64,000 bases of DNA, from assembly GCA_963814875.1 (NCBI GenBank), contig CAWFFJ010000022.1, forward strand, positions 62,001 to 126,000. The letters run 5' to 3'. The notes beneath the pieces are model-generated. The model did not search any database, had not been told where the DNA came from, and was given only the letters and a program-made list of their open reading frames with translations. This DNA comes from CAVSIS01 sp963814875. Lineage in GTDB: Bacteria; Acidobacteriota; Thermoanaerobaculia; Thermoanaerobaculales; Sulfomarinibacteraceae. The stretch's first letter is position 1; each line of letters begins with the position of its first letter. Both the position numbers and the translations under genes were made by a program. This document shows, one piece after another, positions 1 to 7,614 of the stretch.

Positions 1-1
1 C

Positions 2-706
2 AACATCCCGCCAGTCGACACGGCCTCATTCCGCCAGCTTCGGGGGGCGGGCCTCGACTGCTTCCTGGCCTGGCTGGAGACCTTCGATTCGACCCAGTAC
101 GGCCGCCTGCACACGCGCCGCGGCCCCAAGGGGAACCAGGCCTTCAGGCTCGACTCCTTCGACCGCGCCCGCGAGGCCGGAGTACGCCACGTCGCCGGCG
201 CCTTCCTCAAGGGCCTGTTCGACTGGCGTAAGGAGGAAATCGTCCTCTACCTTCTCGATCGGCACCTCAAGACGACCTGGGGCCACGGCTTTTCGATCAT
301 CGGCACACCGCGCGTCAAGGGGCGCTTCCTGGGCTCGAGCGTCATCCAGGAGTCGCGCATGAGCGACGAGGAGTACGAGCTCAACATCGCGCTTGACCGC
401 ATCCTGTTCGACGGCATCCTGTGGCTGCAGACCCGGGAGTCCTTCGAGACCAACCGGGAGCTCATCGGACGCTATGGCGGTGGCGTGATCCTGACCTTGA
501 CGTCGTCGACCGCGCCCGGCGGCTACTCGGAGCCGACCGAGGCCACGGCGCAGTTCCCGGTCTACAAGCAGGATCTCGACGACGCCGTCGCGACCCTCGC
601 CCGCGACGGGCTCAACGTCCGCTTCGACTGGACCGCGCGCGACCTCGAGGCCTGCCAGCGGATGGTCGGCCGCAGCCTCCCGCCCCGGCTGTTTCCGCCG
701 GAGTAG
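2..706 (+). CDS. ThiH-like radical SAM enzyme, C-terminal part (5' end outside window)
   Basis: The window opens inside this gene; about 234 residues are present, in the frame beginning at base 2 and ending at a TAG. The visible part looks like the C-terminal half of the ThiH/HydG group of radical SAM tyrosine lyases: 'GPKGNQAFRLDSFDRA', 'GAFLKGLFDWRKEE' and a late 'SSTAPGGYSEP' stretch. The CxxxCxxC cluster motif would lie upstream and cannot be checked. The protein stops soon after the barrel, without the extra C-terminal cysteine domain of HydG, so a 2-iminoacetate synthase-like (thiazole synthesis) or uncharacterised ThiH relative is more likely than a hydrogenase maturase. No thiamine genes are visible nearby. 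An ATG at 359 opens a shorter ORF, but homology runs well upstream of it. Confidence 0.8.
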   Translation, partial: NIPPVDTASFRQLRGAGLDCFLAWLETFDSTQYGRLHTRRGPKGNQAFRLDSFDRAREAGVRHVAGAFLKGLFDWRKEEIVLYLLDRHLKTTWGHGFSIIGTPRVKGRFLGSSVIQESRMSDEEYELNIALDRILFDGILWLQTRESFETNRELIGRYGGGVILTLTSSTAPGGYSEPTEATAQFPVYKQDLDDAVATLARDGLNVRFDWTARDLEACQRMVGRSLPPRLFPPE

Positions 707-709
707 CTG

Positions 710-2209
710 TTAGTCGTACGTCGCTGCGCCGACCGCCACTCCCAGCACCTCGCGCGCCTCGGCAACGATCCGCGGTCTGACTGCGAGCACCGCAAAGGCG
801 AACGCCGCAATCGCTGGCAGCGGCAGCAGAAGGTGGGTCCATACCGGCCAGGCCGCAGCGGCCTCCAGGAATCGCCCCGCGAGCAGTGCGACCGCGCAGA
901 ACGCCGCCAGTCCGGCGGCCGGAACGGCTGCCGCTCGGCCGAGCTCGCGCCGGCTGATCGGGACCATCCGCGACACCAGGTAGAGGTTGACCGGCACGAA
1001 CACCGCCGCCGCAGCCGACTCCACCGCACACACCGCGACCAGGCCGACCTGCGCCGCGGCGAGCAGGCCCGCGACCGTCACCAGCGCACGTACCGCCGTG
1101 AAGCGCAGCAGCAGCCCGGTGCGACCGGTCGCGATGTAGATCGGGGCGAGGGACTGCATGGGCATCAGCAGGGCGAGCACCGCGAGGGCTCGGACCGTGC
1201 CGACGACAGCCAGCCACCGTTCGCCGAACAGCACCGGCACCAGGGCGTGAGCGTAGAAGAAGAGCGTCGCCGCTGCGAGAGCCGACAGCACCGTCAGAAA
1301 GGTCGTCAGCCGAAGCAGCCAACGACCGAGTCGCTCGAGGTCGTCCGCCTCGCGGCAGAACGCCGGCAACGCGATCCTCTCGGCGACTCCAAGCACGCTC
1401 TGCAGCGGCACGTGGACCAATCGTGAGGTCACCTCATAGATCCCGAGCTGTGCGACGCCGAGAAAGCGTCCGATCAGCAGCCGGTTCGCAGAGTCGATCG
1501 CGTAGGCCAGGTTGGCCGCGGACCAGATCTCGACCGCGGAGTGCACGAGCTGACGGGCGACCCGACGGTCAATCTCGAATCTCACCCGCCACGGCGGCCG
1601 GATCCACCACAGGACCGCAGACGCGACCGCGCCCGCCAGCGAGCCTGTGACCAGCGCCCACACCCCCCAGCCAAGGACCGCAAGCACGATCGAGACCGCC
1701 GCGGTGACGAGGCCCTCGGCCACCGTGATCAGGGCCTGGAGGCGAAAGTCGAGCCGGCGCACCGCGAGCGTCGACGGCACCGCGGCTGCGGCCTGCGGCA
1801 GCAGCCGCAGCGCCATCACCGACAGCACCGAGGCCGCGCGGGGATCGGCAAACCACACCGAGGCCAGTGGTGATGCAATCACGATCACCAGCACCGTCAA
1901 TACGGTCAGTCCAGCGCTCATCCAGAAGATCGTGTTCGCCGCCGAAACCGGCTGGTCGCGATGCTGTACGAGCGCGGTCTGAAGGCCGAGCGACTTGGCG
2001 CGGTTGGCCAAGCTCAGGAACAGGCCCGCGATGGCGACCAAGCCGAAGTCGTCGGGCGAGAGCAGCCGCGCGAGCAAGATCAGAGCCGCGGTCTGAGCCG
2101 CCCGCTGGACGCCCATCCCAAACGTCGTCCAGGTCGCCCCCCGCAGGGCCAGGGTCGGGGTGGAGCCCGTCCCCCGTGGTCGCTCGCAGTCGCTGCCGGG
2201 GCCCCTCAC
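710..2209 (-). CDS. Oligosaccharide flippase family protein (Wzx/MOP type)
   Basis: A 499-residue, very hydrophobic protein with about 12-14 predicted membrane segments. It begins near 'GATWTTFGMGVQRAAQTAA' and continues with 'ILLARLLSPDDFGLVAIAG', the typical N-terminus of polysaccharide (O-antigen, teichuronic acid or exopolysaccharide) flippases of the MOP superfamily. Such proteins move undecaprenyl-linked glycans across the inner membrane. The start is a GTG whose bases overlap the TGA of the upstream sulfatase-like gene (4-bp GTGA overlap), so the two are probably translated together. The gene converges on the ThiH-like gene with 3 bp between stops. The exact substrate cannot be told from sequence, and no other O-antigen polymerase or ligase is visible here. 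Confidence 0.85.
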   Translation of the reverse strand: MRGPGSDCERPRGTGSTPTLALRGATWTTFGMGVQRAAQTAALILLARLLSPDDFGLVAIAGLFLSLANRAKSLGLQTALVQHRDQPVSAANTIFWMSAGLTVLTVLVIVIASPLASVWFADPRAASVLSVMALRLLPQAAAAVPSTLAVRRLDFRLQALITVAEGLVTAAVSIVLAVLGWGVWALVTGSLAGAVASAVLWWIRPPWRVRFEIDRRVARQLVHSAVEIWSAANLAYAIDSANRLLIGRFLGVAQLGIYEVTSRLVHVPLQSVLGVAERIALPAFCREADDLERLGRWLLRLTTFLTVLSALAAATLFFYAHALVPVLFGERWLAVVGTVRALAVLALLMPMQSLAPIYIATGRTGLLLRFTAVRALVTVAGLLAAAQVGLVAVCAVESAAAAVFVPVNLYLVSRMVPISRRELGRAAAVPAAGLAAFCAVALLAGRFLEAAAAWPVWTHLLLPLPAIAAFAFAVLAVRPRIVAEAREVLGVAVGAATYD

Positions 2210-3651
2210 AGGTAGCCCAGGGCCGCGAGCCGACGTCGGACCTCGGCATCGCCGGCGGCGATTCCCTGCTCACGATCACCCGCGAAATGCTCGCTCCTGA
2301 GCTCGATCTCGAGGTCGTGAGCCGAGACCAGCTCGGCCATCGCCGCAGCCCTCTCAGGATCGCGCTCGACCAGGTTGGTGCGCTCTCCGGGGTCGGCCGT
2401 GAGGTCGTAGAGCTCGGTGCGGGGGCCTTCATCATCTCGGATGTACTTGAAGCTCGGCGTCCGGCAGGCGACGACACGGTACCGGTCGGGCTCCCCCATC
2501 CGGCTCGCCCGCCCGCCGGCGTGCACACTCTCGCTGAACACCCACGGCCGCCCGGTGACCGGCTCGCCACGAACCATCCCGGCGAAGCCCCAGCCTTCGA
2601 AGCTGCCCGGCTCCTCGACTCCGACCAGCTCGAGCAGCGTCGGCGCGAGGTCGATCAGGCCGATCTGCTCGTCGACCCTGTGTCCCTGCGCAACACCCGG
2701 GCCGGACATGATGAGCGGGACCCTGAGCAGCTCCTCGTAGACGTCCGGGCCGTGTGCGAAGCCGCCGTGCTCGCCGAAGCGTTCGCCGTGGTCGGAGCCG
2801 AGCACGACCACGGTCCGCTCGTCGAGCCCCGCCGCGCGCATCCCGTCGAGCAGCTGCCCGATCACCCGGTCGACGTGCTCCACCCGACGGTCGTAGAGTC
2901 GGCGTAGCTCAGCGAGCCCACGTGCCGGCCGCCCCGCCGCCATCGCCGCCATCGCCAGCAGCCACCGCACCCGGTCAGAGAGCCGTCGCGTGCCAGGCAG
3001 GGGGTGGTAGGGGAAGTGGACGTCCATCAAGTGCAGCCAGAGGAAGAACCGGCCGCGACACCGGCGCGCCCAGGCAAGTCCTCGCTCGACCACCGTCTCG
3101 CCGGTCAGGTACTGCCCGCCCTCGGCCTGCACCGCGGCTTGGTAGAGCATCAGCACGCCGAGGCTGCGCCGACCGACCGCGTCGTGCAGCCGCCCTCGCA
3201 GCGACCGCAGGCCGCGGCGCTCCCCGCCGTGCCCTCGCCGCGGGTGGACGTCCCAGAAGTCGACGAAGTGCTCGAAACCGCGGTCGTAGCCGGTCTCCCG
3301 GGTGAGGAACGGATTCGAGGGGTTGAACCCCGCGGTCGCGAAGCCCGCGTCGCGAAGCGTCTCGGCCAGGGTCGCCGCCCCACGAGGCAGCCCCTCCCGC
3401 TCACCGGCCACCAGCGGGTAGAGCGAGCACAAGATCGAAGGGAACGAGGCCTGGGTCCGCGGCCCGTTGGCGATCGCCTGAGTGAAGCGTACCCCGCGGG
3501 CCGCGAGACGATCCGCTCGTGGCGTCGCGATCGCCGATGCCCCGTTGCACCCGAGCGCATCGAAGCGCAGCGAGTCGACGGTGACGAGGATGAGGCTCTC
3601 CGGCCTCGTCCCCGCCGTCGGTGAAGGCGAGGTCTCGGAAGGGATGGGCAC
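2206..3651 (-). CDS. Sulfatase-like hydrolase/transferase
   Basis: Alkaline phosphatase/sulfatase superfamily. The N-terminal metal motif is 'LILVTVDSLRFDALG', followed by a nucleophile region 'NGPRTQASFPSILCS', and later 'VVVLGSDHGERFGEHG' with the metal-binding D and H residues, then 'YEELLRVPLIMSGPG'. The canonical CxPxR formylglycine motif is absent, so it is not a classical type I sulfatase; phosphodiesterase or phospho-transferase activity on a surface glycan is a reasonable inference given the coupled flippase. No signal peptide is obvious. The reading frame stays open to an ATG at 3741, but that lacks a ribosome-binding site and would run into the ispG leader. I prefer the GTG at 3651, preceded by a GGAG. 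Start uncertain; stop secure. Confidence 0.8.
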   Translation of the reverse strand: MPIPSETSPSPTAGTRPESLILVTVDSLRFDALGCNGASAIATPRADRLAARGVRFTQAIANGPRTQASFPSILCSLYPLVAGEREGLPRGAATLAETLRDAGFATAGFNPSNPFLTRETGYDRGFEHFVDFWDVHPRRGHGGERRGLRSLRGRLHDAVGRRSLGVLMLYQAAVQAEGGQYLTGETVVERGLAWARRCRGRFFLWLHLMDVHFPYHPLPGTRRLSDRVRWLLAMAAMAAGRPARGLAELRRLYDRRVEHVDRVIGQLLDGMRAAGLDERTVVVLGSDHGERFGEHGGFAHGPDVYEELLRVPLIMSGPGVAQGHRVDEQIGLIDLAPTLLELVGVEEPGSFEGWGFAGMVRGEPVTGRPWVFSESVHAGGRASRMGEPDRYRVVACRTPSFKYIRDDEGPRTELYDLTADPGERTNLVERDPERAAAMAELVSAHDLEIELRSEHFAGDREQGIAAGDAEVRRRLAALGYL

Positions 3652-3783
3652 GGCTCCGTCGGCGACCACATTACCTGCCCTGGCCCCCCGAGTGCCACCC
3701 CATGCCCGTGTATCCTCTCCTGGACGACGGGCGGACGGCATTTCCGCATGCCGACCGTCGTTTCCAGCTCACGGAGGGTCCCG

Positions 3784-5019
3784 ATGGCGCCTGTGACACG
3801 ACGCGAGACGATCCCGGTCGAGGTCGGCGGCGTGGTGGTCGGCGGCGGCCGCCCGGTCGTCGTCCAGTCGATGACCAACACCGACACCGCGGACGTCGAG
3901 GCGACCACCCGCCAGGTGTTCGAGCTCGCGCGCGCCGGCTCCGAGCTGGTGCGGATCACGGTCAACGTCCCCGAGGCCGCGGCGGCGGTTCCTGAAATCA
4001 GGCGCCGGCTCGACGACGCGGGCTGCACGGTCCCGCTGGTCGGCGACTTCCACTACAACGGCCACACTCTGCTCCAGCGCCATCCGGCGTGCGCGTCCGC
4101 GCTCGCCAAGTACCGCATCAACCCCGGCAACGTCGGCAAAGGCGACCGCCGCGACGCGAACTTCACCACGATCTGCGCCATCGCTCGCGACAACGGCGCG
4201 GCGGTGCGGATCGGGGTCAATGGCGGCTCCCTCGACCAGGACCTCGTGACGGCCAGGATGCAGGAGAACACCGACCGGGAGCTCGGGCGAACCTCCGACG
4301 ACATCATCGACCAGTGCATGGTGCTCTCCGCCCTGCAGTCCACAGAGCTCGCCCTTGAGGCCGGCCTCACCCCGGACCGCATCGTGATCTCGTGCAAGCT
4401 CTCGAAGCCCGAGCACCTGATCACCGTCTATCGCGAGCTCGCCGGACGCACGTCGCAGCCGCTCCACCTCGGGCTCACCGAGGCCGGCATGGGCACCAAG
4501 GGCCTGGTGTGGTCGTCGATCGCGATCGGCGTGCTGCTCGCCGAGGGCATCGGCGACACCATCCGTGTTTCGCTCACACCCCGTCCCGGCGGCGACCGCC
4601 GCGAGGAGGTCTGGGCCGCCTGTGAGATGCTCCAGGCACTCGGCCTGCGCTCGTTCTCCCCCTCGGTGACCGCCTGCCCGGGCTGCGGGCGTACGACCTC
4701 GACGACCTTCCAGGAGCTGGCGGAGCGGGTTGAGGGCCACGTCAAGGCACAGATGCCGTCGTGGCAGCAGCGCTACCCGGGCGTCGAAGACCTCAAGCTC
4801 GCCGTCATGGGCTGCATCGTCAACGGCCCCGGAGAGTCGAAATCGGCCGACATCGGGATCAGCCTGCCCGGAACCGGAGAGTCCCCGCGCTGTCCCGTGT
4901 TCGTCGACGGCCGCCCGTTCGCGACCCTTCAGGGCACGTCCGAGGAGCTCGCCGGGCGATTCATCGCGCTGCTCGAGGACTATGTCGCCCAGCGCTGGGG
5001 CGGCGGGCAGTCCGACTGA
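3784..5019 (+). CDS. ispG: 4-hydroxy-3-methylbut-2-enyl diphosphate synthase (IspG/GcpE)
   Basis: Catalyses the reductive ring opening of MEcPP to HMBPP in the methylerythritol phosphate pathway of isoprenoid synthesis, using a [4Fe-4S] cluster. The 411-residue product carries the N-terminal TIM-barrel signature ('VVVQSMTNTDTADVE', 'VPLVGDFHYNGH') and the C-terminal cluster ligands: 'CPGCGRTT', then 'MGCIVNGPGESKSADIG' with the third Cys and the catalytic Glu. Length matches bacterial IspG. ATG 3784 is chosen over the in-frame ATG 3748 because a GGAGGG stands 6 bases before it and the family N-terminus begins about there. The gene is divergent from the sulfatase-like gene. Its TGA lies inside the start of a repeat remnant ('TGAACCACAGAG'). 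Confidence 0.95.
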   Translation: MAPVTRRETIPVEVGGVVVGGGRPVVVQSMTNTDTADVEATTRQVFELARAGSELVRITVNVPEAAAAVPEIRRRLDDAGCTVPLVGDFHYNGHTLLQRHPACASALAKYRINPGNVGKGDRRDANFTTICAIARDNGAAVRIGVNGGSLDQDLVTARMQENTDRELGRTSDDIIDQCMVLSALQSTELALEAGLTPDRIVISCKLSKPEHLITVYRELAGRTSQPLHLGLTEAGMGTKGLVWSSIAIGVLLAEGIGDTIRVSLTPRPGGDRREEVWAACEMLQALGLRSFSPSVTACPGCGRTTSTTFQELAERVEGHVKAQMPSWQQRYPGVEDLKLAVMGCIVNGPGESKSADIGISLPGTGESPRCPVFVDGRPFATLQGTSEELAGRFIALLEDYVAQRWGGGQSD

Positions 5020-5174
5020 ACCACAGAGCAGTGCAGGCCGTATGTCTCTGTTCTGCCAACGCTTCAACGAGAGTGAATCCCGAACCGGGCTCCCGCTCGG
5101 ACCAGAAGCAGCCATCGTCAGGGTCGTCGCCGGAGCGCCGTCTCACTCGCGCCGCTCCGCGATGTACTCTGTGG
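5018..5174. repeat. Degenerate copy of the ACCACAGAG palindromic repeat
   Basis: The sequence from the ispG stop reads TGAACCACAGAG, identical to the left end of the two full elements at 31654 and 49504. CTCTGTGG, its inverted partner, occurs at about 5166-5173. The perfect hairpin core seen in the other two copies is not present between them. I read this as a decayed copy filling the ispG to GT-C gap; the right boundary is uncertain. Confidence 0.45.
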
Positions 5175-5184
5175 CGGACATCTC

Positions 5185-6669
5185 ATGAATGGCCCGACGG
5201 CATCCCCGTTCGGTCGCGAGCGCCGGCCAGTGGCGCGTGCTGGCGGGCTGCGCCCCGCACTCGTGCTGGCGGTCGCACAGCTCGGCTTCGCACTCTCGAT
5301 CGCGGCGTGGTTGGGCATCCCCTCCGGCTACCGGCAGGTCATCTTCTCAACGGTGGACAGCCGGGGCTATCTCGCCCTGGCGAACTGGCTGAGTGGTGGA
5401 GGCGCCGACGTCAACCTCAGGCTCTTCACCCTTCGACCGTTCATGTACCCGTTGTTCCTGAGCCTGAGGACGATTGTCGGCGACGTCGGCATCGTGGCTC
5501 TTCAGCTCGCCCTGAACGGCGTCTCGACCGGCCTCGTGTTCGTCGCCGCTCGAAAGCTCAGCGGCAGCTCGCGGGGAGCCGCGCTCGCGACCGGTCTTCT
5601 GGCCACCAACCTCAGCTTCGGACTGATCGCGTTCCACGCTCTGACTGAGACGCTGGCGATTTTTCTGCTTTCGGTCCATCTGGTCCTGCTTGTTCGTGTT
5701 CACGCGGCGGGGAGGCGTTCGATCTGGGACGAGCTCGGAGCGGGACTCTCCCTGTCCCTCGCAACGTGCACCAAGCCGGCCTTTCTGCCGTACTGGCTGC
5801 TCGTGGTCGCGGCGACATTGTGGTCGTTGGCGAGGAGTGCGGCTCGCCCGACGCTCATCCGTCAGGGCAGCGATGGGAGCCGGCGGACCGTGAGAACGAG
5901 GACGATTCTGCTGCTCGCTCTGTGCGGCCCGGTGCTCGGACAGCTGGCCTTGACTCGTGCTGTGACCGGAAAAGCCGTGTTCTCGGTGGCCGTCCGGAAC
6001 GCTTTCGAGGAACGCGTCTTTCCCGCTGTCTATGGTTTCGCCGCCACACGCGGCTTCATCTCCTACCGCGACAGCAGGGCGCTGAAGGCACGAGAGGAGT
6101 ACCCCACGCCGTCGGAGGAGCTCCGATTCCTCGCCGAGCATCCCTCAGCGACCATCCGCGCCGCAAAGAAACTCTCCTGGGACATGAACTGGCGGAGTGC
6201 CTCGAGCTTCACCCGCTCGCCTGAGTCCGTGGTCCACGAACCGGCGACGGAGAGCCGCCTGACCGCGCTGTCCGGGACGATGAACCGGCTCTACTCGTGG
6301 CTCCATCTCTCGTTCTTCCCGCTCACGCTGCTCGCCCTGGCGGCCCCCGCCGACGGAGGACCGGGTCGGAGTGTCCTGCTCCACCTGGCCGTGCTCAACC
6401 TCTCCCTGCTGCTCGGCACTGCGGCAAGCTATTTCCAGGGTGACCGTCTGGTCCTCCTGGCCATGCCGGTATGGGTCATCCTCTACCCGGCCGTTCTGGC
6501 GAGGCTTCGGGCTTGGCCCGGACCATGGGCCCGATCTGAAGTCCCCGTTTCCGCGAGCACGGGCACCCAGGAAGGGAATCACACTCAACCGTCTCATGAG
6601 ACCATGACCGCATGCACTGGCGCGTCGCCTCTCCGTGGTTTCGGGCTGTCCGCGTCGACGATCGCCTGA
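5185..6669 (+). CDS. GT-C/PMT-like polytopic membrane protein
   Basis: A 494-residue protein with roughly 9-11 hydrophobic segments. A loop after the first membrane helix contains 'FSTVDSRGYLALANWL', where the D fits the acidic residue that GT-C glycosyltransferases (dolichyl/undecaprenyl-phosphate sugar users such as the PMT and ArnT families) place there, followed by 'LRPFMYPLFLSL'. Function is therefore inferred as sugar transfer from a lipid-phosphate donor on the periplasmic face; the acceptor is unknown. The C-terminal ~40 residues are low in hydrophobicity and overlap the next gene by 58 bp. The start ATG has no strong ribosome-binding site. Confidence 0.6.
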   Translation: MNGPTASPFGRERRPVARAGGLRPALVLAVAQLGFALSIAAWLGIPSGYRQVIFSTVDSRGYLALANWLSGGGADVNLRLFTLRPFMYPLFLSLRTIVGDVGIVALQLALNGVSTGLVFVAARKLSGSSRGAALATGLLATNLSFGLIAFHALTETLAIFLLSVHLVLLVRVHAAGRRSIWDELGAGLSLSLATCTKPAFLPYWLLVVAATLWSLARSAARPTLIRQGSDGSRRTVRTRTILLLALCGPVLGQLALTRAVTGKAVFSVAVRNAFEERVFPAVYGFAATRGFISYRDSRALKAREEYPTPSEELRFLAEHPSATIRAAKKLSWDMNWRSASSFTRSPESVVHEPATESRLTALSGTMNRLYSWLHLSFFPLTLLALAAPADGGPGRSVLLHLAVLNLSLLLGTAASYFQGDRLVLLAMPVWVILYPAVLARLRAWPGPWARSEVPVSASTGTQEGNHTQPSHETMTACTGASPLRGFGLSASTIA

Positions 6670-7385
6670 CCCGGATCGACGAGCCCTTCGTCGCACCCTT
6701 GCTGCGCTGCAACATCTGGCACCTCCGCGGCCGCGACCGCGACCTCGTCGTCGACGGCGGGCTCGGTCTCACGAGCCTGCGAGCCGCGTTCCCTGAGCTG
6801 CTGTCGCGAGACGTCGTGGCGGTCGCGACCCATACCCACGTCGATCACGTCGGCGGGCTCCACGAGTTCGAGCGCCGCGCCGTCCACGTTGCGGAAGCGC
6901 ACGGTGAGACCGCCGCGGCGGTGCCGTGCTCCCTTCGCGGGGACCGATATTCGCCGGAGCTGAGGGCGTCCCTCGAGCGAGCGGGCTACGAGGTTCCCGA
7001 GTGGCTGGTATCCGCCGTGCCGCATCCGGGCATCGACCCGGAGCGTTTCGAGCAGCCCGCCTTCGTCCCGACCGAGGTGCTCCGCGAGGGCGACGTGGTC
7101 GACCTCGGAGATCTCGCCTTCGAGGTCCTGCACCTCCCGGGGCACTCGCCGGGCAGCCTCGGACTATGGCAGGCCCGCACCCGGATGTTGCTGTCGGGCG
7201 ACGCGGTCTACGACGGCCCCCTGCTCGACACCCTCCCGGGCTCGAACGTCGACGACTACGTACGCACCATGGAGAGGCTGCGGCAGCTGCCGGCGGAGGT
7301 TATCCACGGCGGTCACGACCCGTCCTTCGGGCGTGCGCGGCTGGTCGAGATCGCAGACCGCTACCTCGTCAGAGAGGGCACGTAG
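6612..7385 (+). CDS. MBL-fold metallo-hydrolase
   Basis: 257 residues with the complete metallo-beta-lactamase fold metal site: 'THTHVDHVGG' (HxHxDH), 'HLPGHSPGS' and 'LSGDAVYDG' (third His and bridging Asp) and a final 'IHGGHDPSFG'. The spacing and late H resemble glyoxalase II/RNase Z-like hydrolases rather than true beta-lactamases. No signal peptide, so cytoplasmic. Substrate unknown. It overlaps the end of the upstream membrane-protein gene in another frame, so the two are probably co-transcribed. Confidence 0.85.
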   Translation: MHWRVASPWFRAVRVDDRLTRIDEPFVAPLLRCNIWHLRGRDRDLVVDGGLGLTSLRAAFPELLSRDVVAVATHTHVDHVGGLHEFERRAVHVAEAHGETAAAVPCSLRGDRYSPELRASLERAGYEVPEWLVSAVPHPGIDPERFEQPAFVPTEVLREGDVVDLGDLAFEVLHLPGHSPGSLGLWQARTRMLLSGDAVYDGPLLDTLPGSNVDDYVRTMERLRQLPAEVIHGGHDPSFGRARLVEIADRYLVREGT

Positions 7386-7465
7386 ACCCCACGCAATGCG
7401 GCATCACCTGCGCGCGCGGTGCTGATTCCAACGGGAATGGGATCCACCGCCGACGGGGCAGGTGA

Positions 7466-7614
7466 GCCCGCACTTCTCACCACGTCACGTCACGAGGGCG
7501 CCGAAGTTCCTGTCAGCGCCGAGACATTGAGCGGCGACGCGCCGAGTCGCGAGAGGGCCGTGATGGCTGGCACATCGGCACCCGCAATAGGGAGGTGGTG
7601 AATAATGCGGGCTA
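7466..7614. repeat. Palindromic dispersed element, copy 1
   Basis: About 149 bp. The left end GCCCGCACTTCTCACCAC (7466-7483) and right end GTGGTGAATAATGCGGGC (7595-7612) are imperfect inverted repeats (about 15 of 18 match), and both this copy and the one at 43435 are followed by TAG. The inside also resembles copy 2: near the right side both read roughly CGATGGCTGG..ATCGGC.CCCGCA.TAGGGAG. The right end abuts and includes the stop codon of the histidine kinase gene. No ORF inside. It looks like a non-coding mobile repeat (MITE- or REP-like). Confidence 0.7.

Noticed and set aside
2..706. HydG ([FeFe]-hydrogenase maturase)
   Set aside because: The C-terminal cysteine-rich domain of HydG is absent; the protein ends soon after the barrel.
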